Source of the DNA: Bacillota bacterium
GTDB lineage: Bacteria; Bacillota; Clostridia; Acetivibrionales; JAKOSZ01
DNA length: 11,104 nucleotides
Assembly: GCA_029776555.1 (NCBI GenBank)
Contig: JAKOSZ010000289.1
Location: 1 to 11,104 of the forward strand
Direction of reading: 5' to 3'
Notes under the pieces: generated by a model
The model's input: only the letters and a program-made list of their open reading frames with translations
Databases searched by the model: none
Told to the model about the DNA's origin: nothing
Shown: piece by piece, positions 1-6,144 of the stretch
Layout: each line of letters begins with the position of its first letter
Numbering within the stretch: the stretch's first letter is position 1
Translations under genes and position numbers: made by a program

Positions 1-45
1 ATGTTGTCCTTCATAGCATATTTTTACTTTAATACTATCAGACAT
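1..45 (-). CDS. 5' end of an unidentified protein gene (partial, runs off the left edge)
   Basis: An ATG at 45-43 on the minus strand opens a frame that stays open to the window edge and gives the 15 residues MSDSIKVKICYEGQH. A good ribosome binding site (GAGGT, read from 57-53) sits 7 bases upstream of the ATG. The start signal is convincing but the peptide is far too short to assign a family. Confidence 0.45.
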   Translation of the reverse strand, partial: MSDSIKVKICYEGQH

Positions 46-451
46 CTTACTTACCTCTTTCATGTTACAAATCTTATTTATATTATTCAAAACATTTCTG
101 AATTTTCCTTCTACATATGAGCTTCCTCCTCAGTTTTTTGCAAAACGAAATTCGAAACCAGCTAAATATTATTGTTGGTGAAATATGCTCTCGTTGCATC
201 ACCATCTCCGCCCTTGACATAATCACGCGATGACCATTACTCCACATGTGCCTTATATTCAACTCAACCATTACCGAGGAAGTCTTTACTAAACTCACTG
301 CAAACCCAACCCTTTTGTGAGAAAATTGTAAAAAAGCCCTTTTTCTTCATCGCTCTTTTAGAGACAGTTACTCTATTATGGTTTATTATGGAGAATAGAA
401 ACATGGTGGTTCCCATTTTCTGTTCAGACAAAAGAACGTACCCGTGTTTAA
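46..451. other. AT-rich stretch without a supported gene
   Basis: About 400 bases lie between the left-edge gene start and the tRNA terminator. The stretch is visibly richer in A/T than the genes to its right. A 71-codon minus-strand frame spans 83-298, but it has no plausible ribosome binding site and resembles no family I know, so I do not call it. The bases just upstream of 60 presumably hold the promoter of the left-edge gene; no clear -35/-10 pair was found. Nothing else is supported here. Confidence 0.5.
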
Positions 452-486
452 ATAAAAAAAGAGCCGCTAACCTTTGATATTAGCGG
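452..486 (-). terminator. Rho-independent terminator of the tRNA operon
   Basis: The arms CCGCTAA (464-470) and TTAGCGG (480-486) form a perfect 7-bp stem with a 9-base loop. Read on the minus strand the stem is followed by CTC and a run of seven T (read from 463 down). It lies 10 bases after the CCA end of the tRNA-Thr gene. The plus-strand side also has a short T-run (TTTTTCTTT), so it could work in both directions. Confidence 0.75.
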
Positions 487-495
487 GTTTTTCTT

Positions 496-571
496 TGGAG
501 CTGGCGGGCGGACTCGAACCCCCGACCTGCTGATTACAAGTCAGCTGCTCTACCGGCTGAGCTACGCCAGC
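496..571 (-). tRNA. tRNA-Thr (anticodon TGT)
   Basis: A full 76-base cloverleaf reads on the minus strand. It starts GCTGGCG, has the D-arm AGCTCAG, the anticodon loop CTTGTAA with anticodon TGT (complement of 536-538), the T-arm GGGGGTTCGAGTCCGCCC, and ends CGCCAGC-T-CCA. The acceptor stem pairs over all 7 positions and the 3' CCA is encoded. It is the second gene of a two-tRNA transcript, 40 bases after tRNA-Asp and just before a terminator. Confidence 0.95.
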
Positions 572-611
572 ATATAAAGAAACTCATCTCTTTTGGCCGG
601 TGTTATATTTA

Positions 612-688
612 TGGCGACCCGGAAGGGACTCGAACCCTCGGCCTCTAGCGTGACAGGCTAGCGTTCTAACCAACTGAACTACCGGGCC
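612..688 (-). tRNA. tRNA-Asp (anticodon GTC)
   Basis: A 77-base cloverleaf reads on the minus strand. The acceptor strands GGCCCGG and CCGGGTC pair with one G-U pair. The D-arm is AGTTCAG, and the anticodon arm CTAGC-CTGTCAC-GCTAG carries anticodon GTC (complement of 652-654). The T-loop is GGTTCGAGTCC, followed by discriminator G and an encoded CCA. It is the first gene of the tRNA pair, directly downstream of a strong promoter. Confidence 0.95.
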
Positions 689-722
689 GCGTGTTTTATT
701 CCAATGCCAACCGACAGAGAAT

Positions 723-751
723 ATTCTAACGAGCCTCTGGCAAAAAGTCAA
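723..751 (-). promoter_or_regulatory. Sigma-A type promoter of the tRNA-Asp/tRNA-Thr operon
   Basis: On the minus strand a -35 box TTGACT (751-746) is separated by exactly 17 bases from a -10 box TAGAAT (728-723). Each matches the vegetative consensus at five of six positions. Transcription would start near 716, about 28 bases before tRNA-Asp, as expected for a processed tRNA precursor. Confidence 0.75.
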
Positions 752-861
752 GTGAAAAGTAATTCTGCGTTGCCTATTTTCGGAGTTATATTAATAGTTA
801 CTTATTTACGGTATTATGTTAATATATGAATAGGGACTAATCGCAAAAGGAGGAACGCGTT

Positions 862-1503
862 ATGAGCAACGGTAAGCTTAAGACCCTTGTCATGGGCGAC
901 TACACAAACCCACCTCATCATCCCCTGGGCCAGGTAGAAAAAGTATTCACAGAAATACTGTCAGAGAACTGCCAGCTGACATTCAGCGAAGACAGAAGCT
1001 TGCTGGAGCGGGAAAGCTTAAACAGTTTTGACCTGCTGGTCTCGTATCTGGACACTTGGGAACAACCCATGGATCTCAAATACCTCGGCAATCTTTTGTC
1101 ATTTGTAGCCCAGGGCGGCGGATTCCTGGTTCTGCACAACGGAATGTCCTACCAGTACCATCCCGAATTTGCCCAGCTGGTAGGAGCAAAATTCAACGGC
1201 CATCCTCGCCGCCGTGATCTCACCTTCAAACTGAGGCAGGAAGGCCATCCGATTACCCAGGGCATAGATGACTTCATTATCAATGAGGAGCCCTACAGGT
1301 TTATAATCTGCAACTTCAGCAAATCCACCATTTTCATGGAATATGAATTCGAAGGTTCCCTCATGCCCGCCGGCTGGTGCCACACTTACGGACTTGGAAG
1401 AGTGGTGTACCTGATGCCCGGCCATAACCAGGACTCATTCTCCATTCCCGAATACCAGAAACTTATTGCAAGAGGGGCATTATGGGCCGGTAAAAGGATA
1501 TAA
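862..1503 (+). CDS. ThuA-like domain protein
   Basis: This 213-residue protein has the fold signature of the ThuA family (trehalose-utilization-like, related to class I glutamine amidotransferases). Visible blocks are GGGFLVLHN (85-93), GAKFNGHP (108-115), GHPITQG (128-134), the NEEPYRF stretch (141-147), and a C-terminal GLGRVVYLMPGH (177-188) followed by IPEYQKLIARGALWAG. Length is close to a single ThuA domain, and I see no signal peptide or membrane segment, so it is probably cytoplasmic. The start is fixed by AGGAGG at 848-853, 8 bases before the ATG. An AT-rich region around 790-830 may hold its promoter, but no strong -35/-10 pair stands out. Family members are often linked to sugar catabolism and the substrate is usually unknown; here there is no sugar gene nearby, so the role is open. 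Confidence 0.85.
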   Translation: MSNGKLKTLVMGDYTNPPHHPLGQVEKVFTEILSENCQLTFSEDRSLLERESLNSFDLLVSYLDTWEQPMDLKYLGNLLSFVAQGGGFLVLHNGMSYQYHPEFAQLVGAKFNGHPRRRDLTFKLRQEGHPITQGIDDFIINEEPYRFIICNFSKSTIFMEYEFEGSLMPAGWCHTYGLGRVVYLMPGHNQDSFSIPEYQKLIARGALWAGKRI

Positions 1504-1714
1504 CGCGATTTCATTATAAACGACTGTCAATGGAGGAGGGGGTGGAGAACCCCCTCCAAAAATGCAAAGGCCGATTGGGGACTGATTTGTATAATTGGAT
1601 TCATTAAATAGAGCCTTTGGCGGGAGTACAAAAACACCTTCTATAAACTACCGCCAAATGCCCGTAACAGGGCAGGATATCAAGGCCTGGCGCAGAAGCC
1701 AGGGATATAATGCC
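1504..1714. other. Intergenic region with several inverted repeats between the convergent ThuA-like gene and purA
   Basis: Four inverted repeats are visible. A perfect 9-bp stem GGAGGGGGT/ACCCCCTCC (1535-1543, 1549-1557) lies 31 bases after the ThuA-like stop but lacks a T-run on either strand. TTTGGCGG (1616-1623) pairs with CCGCCAAA (1651-1658) across 27 bases. TGCCC/GGGCA (1659-1663, 1670-1674) and CCTGGC/GCCAGG (1686-1691, 1698-1703) are short stems near the purA end. The genes are convergent, so these probably help end transcription from both sides. A short plus-strand frame from 1658 reads like the start of a helix-turn-helix protein (see findings). Confidence 0.4.
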
Positions 1715-2989
1715 TTACTCAACGGTAATCACCTGTTCCCTCTCCCGGCCCACTCCTATATATTTTATCCTCACCCCTGCCAATTCCTCTATCCTTTTAA
1801 GGTATTTTTTGGCGTTGCCAGGCAAATCCCGGTAATCCCTGATACCGGATATGTCCTCATCCCAGCCTTCAAATTCTTCATATACCGGTTTACACCTTGC
1901 AAACTCGGTGAGGCTCGCCGGAATCCGGTTTATCTCTTTTCCGTTCTTCATATAAGCCCTGCAGAGCTTTATGGTGCCCAGTTTGCCGATGGTGTCTAGG
2001 TGGTTAATGGCAAGCCAGGTTATTCCGTTAATCCTGGCAGCATACCTTATCATCACCGTATCAAGCCAACCGCAGCGCCTGGGCCTTCCGGTAACCGTGC
2101 CATACTCACCGCCCAGCTCCCTTATCCTGTCGCCGGTTTCATTGTCCTGTTCCGTGGGAAATGGCCCGGCGCCAACCCTTGACGTATATGCCTTCAAGAC
2201 GCCGTAGACCTCATCAATGCAGGTGGGGCCGATACCGGCTCCGATGCAGACCCCTCCGGCTACGGCAGAGGAAGATGTCACGTAAGGGAAAGAGCCAAAA
2301 TCCAGGTCCAGCATGGTGGCCTGCGCCCCTTCGAAAAGAATTTCCCTGCCCTCATCAATGGCTTTGTGTATGAGGACTGTGGTATCCGTTATTCTTTCTT
2401 TTAAGGCCTCCGCATACCCCATATACTCCTCAATGATTTTATCAGCATCAAAAGCCTTTTCCCCGTACGCATAAGATATGATTTTATTCTTAATTTTCAG
2501 GTTGGCCTTCACCTTTTTAACAAAGACGTCCTTTTCCAAAAGGTCACACATTCTAATGCCGTCCCTGGCGGTTTTGTCCGAATATGCGGGCCCGATGCCT
2601 CTTTTGGTGGTCCCCAGCCTGGCATCTCCCCTCGCCTTTTCCTGCAACTCATCAAGGGCCTTGTGGTAAGGCATGATAAGGTGAGCCCTGTCGCTGATAA
2701 ACAGCCGGGACATATCCACGCCTTTTCCTTCCAGTTCCTTCATCTCAGCAGTCAATACCGCGGGGTCTATTACCACCCCGTTGCCAATGACGCAGGTCTT
2801 ACCTCTGTGCAGTATGCCCGTAGGTATAAGGCTTAAAGCATACTTCAGCCCATTTACAACAACAGTGTGTCCCGCATTGCTTCCTCCGGAATACCTCACT
2901 ACCACATCCGCTTTGCCGGCAAGAATATCAATATATTTACCCTTGCCCTCGTCGCCCCACTGGGTCCCGATTACAACTCTGACTGCCAT
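1715..2989 (-). CDS. purA: Adenylosuccinate synthetase
   Basis: PurA joins IMP and aspartate using GTP to give adenylosuccinate, the first committed step from IMP to AMP in the cytoplasm. The 424-residue protein is full length. It shows the GTP loop GTQWGDEGKGK (8-18) with catalytic Asp13, GGSNAGHT (35-42) with catalytic His41, GVVIDP (71-76), GTTKRGIGPAY (126-136), the FEGAQ block (219-223), PYVTSS (235-240), GPFPTE (275-280), TVTGRPRRCGW (298-308) and the C-terminal GVGRER. The ATG at 2989 is preceded by GGAGGG 8 bases upstream. Differences from the usual motifs include GGSNAGHT for GGNNAGHT, FEGAQAT for FEGAQGT, and INHLDTIG (328-335) where TKLDVL is common in the guanine-binding segment. 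All catalytic residues remain, so activity is expected. It is a single-gene transcript, with a PurBox-like site over its promoter. Confidence 0.97.
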   Translation of the reverse strand: MAVRVVIGTQWGDEGKGKYIDILAGKADVVVRYSGGSNAGHTVVVNGLKYALSLIPTGILHRGKTCVIGNGVVIDPAVLTAEMKELEGKGVDMSRLFISDRAHLIMPYHKALDELQEKARGDARLGTTKRGIGPAYSDKTARDGIRMCDLLEKDVFVKKVKANLKIKNKIISYAYGEKAFDADKIIEEYMGYAEALKERITDTTVLIHKAIDEGREILFEGAQATMLDLDFGSFPYVTSSSAVAGGVCIGAGIGPTCIDEVYGVLKAYTSRVGAGPFPTEQDNETGDRIRELGGEYGTVTGRPRRCGWLDTVMIRYAARINGITWLAINHLDTIGKLGTIKLCRAYMKNGKEINRIPASLTEFARCKPVYEEFEGWDEDISGIRDYRDLPGNAKKYLKRIEELAGVRIKYIGVGREREQVITVE

Positions 2990-3012
2990 CCTGCCATCCC
3001 TCCATAAACTAT

Positions 3013-3040
3013 AAAATAACTGAACGTTCGGTTTTGTTAA
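3013..3040 (-). promoter_or_regulatory. Candidate purA promoter with PurBox-like palindrome
   Basis: On the minus strand TTAACA (3040-3035) and TATTTT (3018-3013) form a possible -35/-10 pair with a 16-base spacer. Between and overlapping them lies the near-palindrome AACTGAACGTTCGGTT (3018-3033, plus strand), 7 of 8 positions symmetric. Read on the minus strand it contains AAAACCGAACGTT (3035-3023), which fits the Bacillus PurR box pattern AWWWCCGAACWWT at 12 of 13 positions. A repressor bound here would cover the promoter. Bacillus sites usually come as two spaced boxes and I see only this compact one, so the assignment is an inference. Confidence 0.4.
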
Positions 3041-3181
3041 TCCCGCCTTTTCCCCGGAAGAATTAACTCCGCCTGTTTAGCGCGATTTAACGCTTTTAAC
3101 TTTGAAGAACACACTCTTATTTTATCATATTTTCCGAACTATTTTGCTTAAAAATATTAAAATATTCGGGTATTTTGAGGC

Positions 3182-3212
3182 AAAAAAATAAGACAGTTGC
3201 CTGTCTTATTTT
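3182..3212 (-). terminator. Rho-independent terminator of the DUF1858 gene
   Basis: AAAATAAGACAG (3185-3196) and CTGTCTTATTTT (3201-3212) form a perfect 12-bp stem with a TTGC loop. Read on the minus strand the stem ends in a run of seven T. It begins about 31 bases after the stop of the DUF1858 gene at 3244. The plus-strand side also ends in T's, so it may act in both directions. Confidence 0.85.
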
Positions 3213-3243
3213 CGGTCTGATCACAAACCTTATGACTGTTTAA

Positions 3244-3453
3244 CTAACTGCCCTTCTTTTCAAGGTAGTCGTTTATTTCCCTGACGACCTCATCCGCGTC
3301 AATCCCGTGAATAGTACAGGCCTCTTCAAGGCTTTCCCCCTGGGCGGAAGGGCAGCCCAGACAATGCATGCCGGCTCTTAAAAGAATCGGCACGGTCCCT
3401 TTGTCTATCCTTAAAATGTCAGCTATTAACATATCCTTAGTAACCTTGGCCAT
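3244..3453 (-). CDS. DUF1858 domain protein (redox-disulfide type, CxxC)
   Basis: This 69-residue protein matches the DUF1858 family, also described as the hybrid-cluster-protein-associated redox disulfide domain. It has the family pattern V-T-K-D-M at the start, a helix through the region VPILLRAGMHCLGC, and the CLGC motif at residues 31-34 followed by Pro and then an acidic helix (GESLEEACTIHGIDADEVVREIN). Function is not firmly established for the family; the CxxC suggests a thiol/disulfide or metal role in the cytoplasm. I chose the ATG at 3453 because AAGGAG lies 7 bases upstream. The frame extends to 3489, but the extra cysteine-rich residues (MCNNCCCRRSEI) have no better start signal. 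It stands alone with its own terminator, and no hybrid cluster protein gene is nearby. Confidence 0.85.
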   Translation of the reverse strand: MAKVTKDMLIADILRIDKGTVPILLRAGMHCLGCPSAQGESLEEACTIHGIDADEVVREINDYLEKKGS

Positions 3454-3489
3454 AATCTCACTCCTTCTGCAACAACAATTGTTACACAT

Positions 3490-3765
3490 TTAAATATACC
3501 CTATTTTCGTCACCTGGTGCAACAAAACTTTTCGAATCAGTATTTACCACTTACCGTTTATTTTAAACTTCCCGGGGTTTATTTAAATATGCGGCAAATA
3601 ATTCCGTTTCCGTATGGAATTTTTGGCTTAATAAACATGATGTTTACCCCCAGGGCCGGCAGCCTGGAGTTCTATCCAACGTTGGAACAGGTTTAGGAAT
3701 TAAAGAAAATCCTGCGGTCAGAAGCCACCGCGACCAACAGCCCGCAAAGGGTTTAACAATAAAAT
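3490..3765. other. Intergenic region rich in palindromes downstream of the fumarase genes
   Basis: Within about 90 bases there are four inverted repeats: AATTCC/GGAATT (3600-3605, 3616-3621), the odd-centred palindrome TAAACAT-G-ATGTTTA (3632-3646), CCAGG/CCTGG (3650-3654, 3663-3667) and the perfect 12-bp palindrome TCCAACGTTGGA (3675-3686). None has a convincing T-run on the minus strand, so a classic terminator for the fumarase operon is not evident. A TATATT at about 3501-3496 on the minus strand may belong to the DUF1858 promoter. No gene is supported. Confidence 0.4.
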
Positions 3766-4326
3766 TCAGCTCTGCGGAGAAGACCTGTATTTTTCCCTGC
3801 CCGTGCGGTATAAGTCGCTGCCGTAACTGTCCACGACGACTATTGCCGGAAAATCCTTCACTACGAGTTTCCTTACCGCTTCAGGCCCAAGATGGGGAAA
3901 GGCTATTACTTCCTGGCTTACTATCTTTTGCGCGAGAAGGGCCCCGGCCCCTCCGACGGCGCCAAAATATACGGAGCCATACTCCTTCATGGCTTGTTTT
4001 ACCGCATCGCTCCTTAAGCCTTTTCCTATCATCCCCTTAAGCCCCAGTTTTATAAGTTCGGGAGCATATGCGTCCATCCTGCCGCTTGTGGTTGGTCCTG
4101 CCGAGCCTATGGGCATCCCGGGTTTGGCCGGGCAGGGCCCCACATAGTAAATAACCTGGTTTTTTATGTCAAAAGGCAGTTCCTCGCCCCTTTTCAAAAG
4201 CTCAAGCATAAGCTTATGAGCCGCATCCCTTGCCGCGTATATCACGCCGTTTATGCTGACTTCATCCCCGCATTTTAAGCTTTTTACCACGTCAATGGTA
4301 AGGGGTGTATGAATGACCTTCACCAT
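3766..4326 (-). CDS. Class I fumarate hydratase, beta subunit (FumA/TtdB C-terminal type)
   Basis: This is the smaller subunit of a two-subunit iron-sulfur hydro-lyase, most likely fumarase, which interconverts fumarate and malate in the cytoplasm. The 186-residue length fits the beta subunit. Visible motifs are PLT at 8-10, GDEVSINGVIYAARDAAH (20-37), YVGPCPAKPG (61-70), GSAGPTTSGRMD (74-85), GMIGKG (98-103), YFGAVGGAGAL (120-130), LGPEAVRKL (146-154) and DFPAIVVVDSYGSDLY (158-173). GGAGG lies 6-7 bases before the ATG. It follows the alpha subunit by 87 bases on the same strand, so the two are almost certainly cotranscribed. The related L-tartrate dehydratase cannot be fully excluded by sequence, but no tartrate genes are present. 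Confidence 0.92.
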   Translation of the reverse strand: MVKVIHTPLTIDVVKSLKCGDEVSINGVIYAARDAAHKLMLELLKRGEELPFDIKNQVIYYVGPCPAKPGMPIGSAGPTTSGRMDAYAPELIKLGLKGMIGKGLRSDAVKQAMKEYGSVYFGAVGGAGALLAQKIVSQEVIAFPHLGPEAVRKLVVKDFPAIVVVDSYGSDLYRTGREKYRSSPQS

Positions 4327-4413
4327 TTTAAACCTCCGAGTCCTTTCACAGCATTTTGACTTGGGCCCGTCTGAACCGCCATCCGCCCGTCCTAACTTCC
4401 GTAAGCCAGCTGC

Positions 4414-5256
4414 TCACAGTTCTGCTTCCGCGTGCCTTATGGCATGACAGCTTATGTTAACCGCCACGGGCAGTCCCGCTATATGGGTGGGGAAAACCTC
4501 GATATGCACCGCCAAAGCGGTAACCGTGCCCCCGAGCCCCGCGGGTCCGACGCCCAGCCTGTTTATCTCGCTCAAAAGCTCTTTCTCCAGCCTGTCTAAG
4601 CTTTCCCGGGGATTGGGCTCCCCTATGGGCCTTAAGAGGGCTTTTTTGGCCAGCAGCGCCGCCTTCTCCATCGTGCCTCCTATGCCGACCCCCACCAGCA
4701 GCGGCGGACAGGGGTTGGGACCGGCGGCGTCTACCGTGTCTATCACAAACCTTTTTACCCCTTCCAGCCCGTCAGAGGGTTTCAGCATGCCAAGAGCGCT
4801 CATGTTTTCGCTGCCGAAGCCTTTGGGCGCAACGCATATCTTAAGCCTGTCTCCTTTTACAAGCTCATAGTGGATTACAGCCGGTGTATTGTCCCCCGTG
4901 TTAACCCGTTCTATGGGATCGGCCACCACCGACTGGCGGAGACAGCCCTTCCTGTAACCCCGCCTCACCCCTTCGATTATTGCCTCGGAAATGTCTCCCC
5001 CTGTGACCTGAACGTCCTGCCCCAGCTCAACGAACACCACGGCCATTCCGGTGTCCTGGCATATTGCCATGTTCTTTTCCCTGGCCAGTCTGGCGTTTTC
5101 AATGAGCTGTTTCAGCACGTTCCGGCCTATTTCGGATTTTTCGGCGCCGTAAGCCTTAACAAGGGCTTCTTCAACGTCCCTGTTTAAGTCGCAGTTGGCA
5201 TTTATGCAGAGCCTTTCAACAGCTTCCGTAATCCTATCGGCACTGACAGTCCTCAT
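4414..5256 (-). CDS. Class I fumarate hydratase, alpha subunit (FumA/TtdA N-terminal type)
   Basis: This is the catalytic, [4Fe-4S]-binding subunit. The 280-residue protein shows MAICQDTGMAVVFVELG (63-79), NTGDNTPAVIHYELV (119-133), PKGFGSENMSAL (144-155), GPNPCPPLLVGVGIGG (179-194), GVGPAGLGG (235-243) and NISCHAIRHA (267-276). Cys66, Cys183 and Cys270 are the expected cluster ligands, each in its family context. I chose the ATG at 5256 because GGGAGGT lies 4 bases upstream and MRTVSADRI begins the conserved domain. The frame extends to 5445, but the extra 63 residues look like translated leader DNA. The beta subunit follows 87 bases downstream. Such enzymes are oxygen-sensitive and typical of anaerobes. 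Confidence 0.93.
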   Translation of the reverse strand: MRTVSADRITEAVERLCINANCDLNRDVEEALVKAYGAEKSEIGRNVLKQLIENARLAREKNMAICQDTGMAVVFVELGQDVQVTGGDISEAIIEGVRRGYRKGCLRQSVVADPIERVNTGDNTPAVIHYELVKGDRLKICVAPKGFGSENMSALGMLKPSDGLEGVKRFVIDTVDAAGPNPCPPLLVGVGIGGTMEKAALLAKKALLRPIGEPNPRESLDRLEKELLSEINRLGVGPAGLGGTVTALAVHIEVFPTHIAGLPVAVNISCHAIRHAEAEL

Positions 5257-5285
5257 TTTACCTCCCGGGAACCCCTTTTTCTTAA

Positions 5286-5314
5286 ATTTTAATATCAGCA
5301 GAACAATTAAGCAA
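5286..5314 (-). promoter_or_regulatory. Candidate promoter of the fumarase operon
   Basis: On the minus strand TTGCTT (5314-5309) is followed after 17 bases by TAAAAT (5291-5286). The -10 box matches at five of six positions, the -35 box at three. It would start transcription near 5279, about 23 bases before the ATG at 5256. No operator is recognised. Confidence 0.4.
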
Positions 5315-5484
5315 GAAGGCGTTTCAGCCCGCTTAAGCTCCCGCTTCGTCTTTCCATATACCCTGCCGGCAGGAGGATATTGAGCGGCAAGGCGCGCAGC
5401 AGGAAATGGAAGGCCGGGCAATCTTTCTTGATGGCGGGAGGGCAAGAATTTTAGTATAATAGATATGGAGGAAGGCTCATACTC

Positions 5485-5571
5485 ATGGTTTTATCTGCCG
5501 GTGTTTTTATTTCAAACCTGTCTGTGGGCACTTTACCATCAATAGTCAAGGAAAGGGGTAAATACCTTTGA
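5485..5571 (+). CDS. Possible 28-residue small protein overlapping the Usp gene start
   Basis: An ATG at 5485 opens a 28-codon frame ending in TGA at 5569-5571. It overlaps the TTG start of the Usp gene (5568) by four bases (TTGA), an arrangement typical of translational coupling. A strong ribosome binding site GGAGGAAGG (5467-5475) lies 9 bases upstream, and TATAAT at 5455-5460 could be the -10 box of the transcript. The peptide begins MVLSAGVFISNLSVG, with a short hydrophobic half, and ends in a basic tail (KERGKYL). I do not recognise a family. It may be a leader peptide rather than a functional protein. Confidence 0.4.
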   Translation: MVLSAGVFISNLSVGTLPSIVKERGKYL

Positions 5572-5951
5572 GCGCGCCTTTTAACATACTGGTTTGCGTC
5601 ACCCAGCAAAAAACCTGCGAGAGACTTATAAGAAAGGCTGCCGCCTTAAGGGACGAGAAAAAGGGCGAGCTTTTCGTAATCCACGTGGCCAGGAACGAGT
5701 GGAACTTTCTTGGCAGCAAAAAAGAAGGAGAGGCCCTGGAATACCTATTTGGCATATCCAAGTCCTTCGGAGCGGACTTAACCGTTCTTAAATCCGATGA
5801 CATACTGGGAACTATTGTGGAATTTGTCAGGAAAAACAACGTCAACCTGGTGATTCTGGGAGAATCCAAAAACCAGCGCAGGGAAATCGATTATGCGGAG
5901 GAACTGAAAAAAATGTTGAAAAATGTCGAAGTCTCAGTTGTGCCTCAATAG
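5568..5951 (+). CDS. Universal stress protein (Usp) domain protein, KdpD-like subtype
   Basis: The 127-residue protein is a single Usp/adenine-nucleotide-hydrolase-like domain. It begins with the strand NILVCVTQQKTCERLIRKAA (6-25), much like the Usp segment of KdpD sensor kinases, continues with LFVIHVARNEW, and has the second conserved strand NVNLVILGES followed by a short C-terminal strand VSVVP. The ATP-binding pattern of classical Usp proteins (G-x2-G-x9-G-S/T) is absent after LVILGES, so it is probably of the non-ATP-binding type. The start is TTG at 5568, supported by GGGG (5555-5558) 9 bases upstream and by overlap with the small upstream frame. A cytoplasmic signalling or stress role is inferred from the family only. 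Confidence 0.75.
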   Translation: MSAPFNILVCVTQQKTCERLIRKAAALRDEKKGELFVIHVARNEWNFLGSKKEGEALEYLFGISKSFGADLTVLKSDDILGTIVEFVRKNNVNLVILGESKNQRREIDYAEELKKMLKNVEVSVVPQ

Positions 5952-5964
5952 CGGTTATGCTGCC

Positions 5965-6012
5965 AGGTTGACCAGTACCCAGGTAAAATGATACAGTATT
6001 GACCACTTTTTT
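5965..6012. repeat. Pair of direct TTGACCA repeats, possible mobile-element remnant
   Basis: TTGACCA occurs at 5968-5974 and again at 5999-6005, exactly 31 bases apart, in the gap between the Usp gene and HU. The arrangement resembles the short repeated motifs inside the ends of IS21-type insertion sequences, but no transposase remnant is present. It could equally be a pair of regulator or promoter -35 sites. Confidence 0.25.
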
Positions 6013-6083
6013 TAAAAAAAAGCAAGAAAAAGATTGAATTTTAAAAAATAATAGTTCTTAAAGCCTAATTAATTCCTAAAAGC

Positions 6084-6112
6084 TTGACTTCATGCGGCAT
6101 TCATTATAAAAT
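6084..6112 (+). promoter_or_regulatory. Promoter of the HU gene
   Basis: TTGACT (6084-6089) and TAAAAT (6107-6112) are separated by exactly 17 bases, each matching the vegetative consensus at five of six positions. Transcription would start near 6119, leaving a leader of about 26 bases that carries the AGGAGG of the HU gene. A strong promoter suits an abundant nucleoid protein. Confidence 0.7.
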
Positions 6113-6144
6113 AATGTCGAATTCCAAATATAGGAGGTTTTGCT

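Noticed and set aside
83..298. 71-codon minus-strand frame in the AT-rich left region
   Set aside because: No ribosome binding site, no family resemblance, odd composition; probably a chance frame.
1586..1600. TATAAT at 1590-1595 as a promoter
   Set aside because: No -35 box at proper distance and no gene downstream on the plus strand.
3454..3489. 12-residue cysteine-rich extension (MCNNCCCRRSEI) of the DUF1858 protein
   Set aside because: The internal ATG at 3453 has AAGGAG at ideal spacing inside the extension's codons; family members start near MxKVTKD.
3511..3521. CACCTGGTGCA shared with the REP-like repeat at 10953-10963
   Set aside because: An 11-base match is expected by chance many times in 11 kb compared with itself; surrounding bases do not match.
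5257..5445. N-terminal extension of the fumarase alpha subunit
   Set aside because: The family domain begins at the ATG at 5256, which has a Shine-Dalgarno sequence; the extension covers the candidate promoter and has no family similarity.
5361..5459. Plus-strand frame upstream of the Usp gene reading RQEDIERQGAQQEMEGRA and onward to TAA
   Set aside because: No usable start codon with proper ribosome site spacing; it lies in the probable leader/promoter region and ends exactly at the TATAAT.
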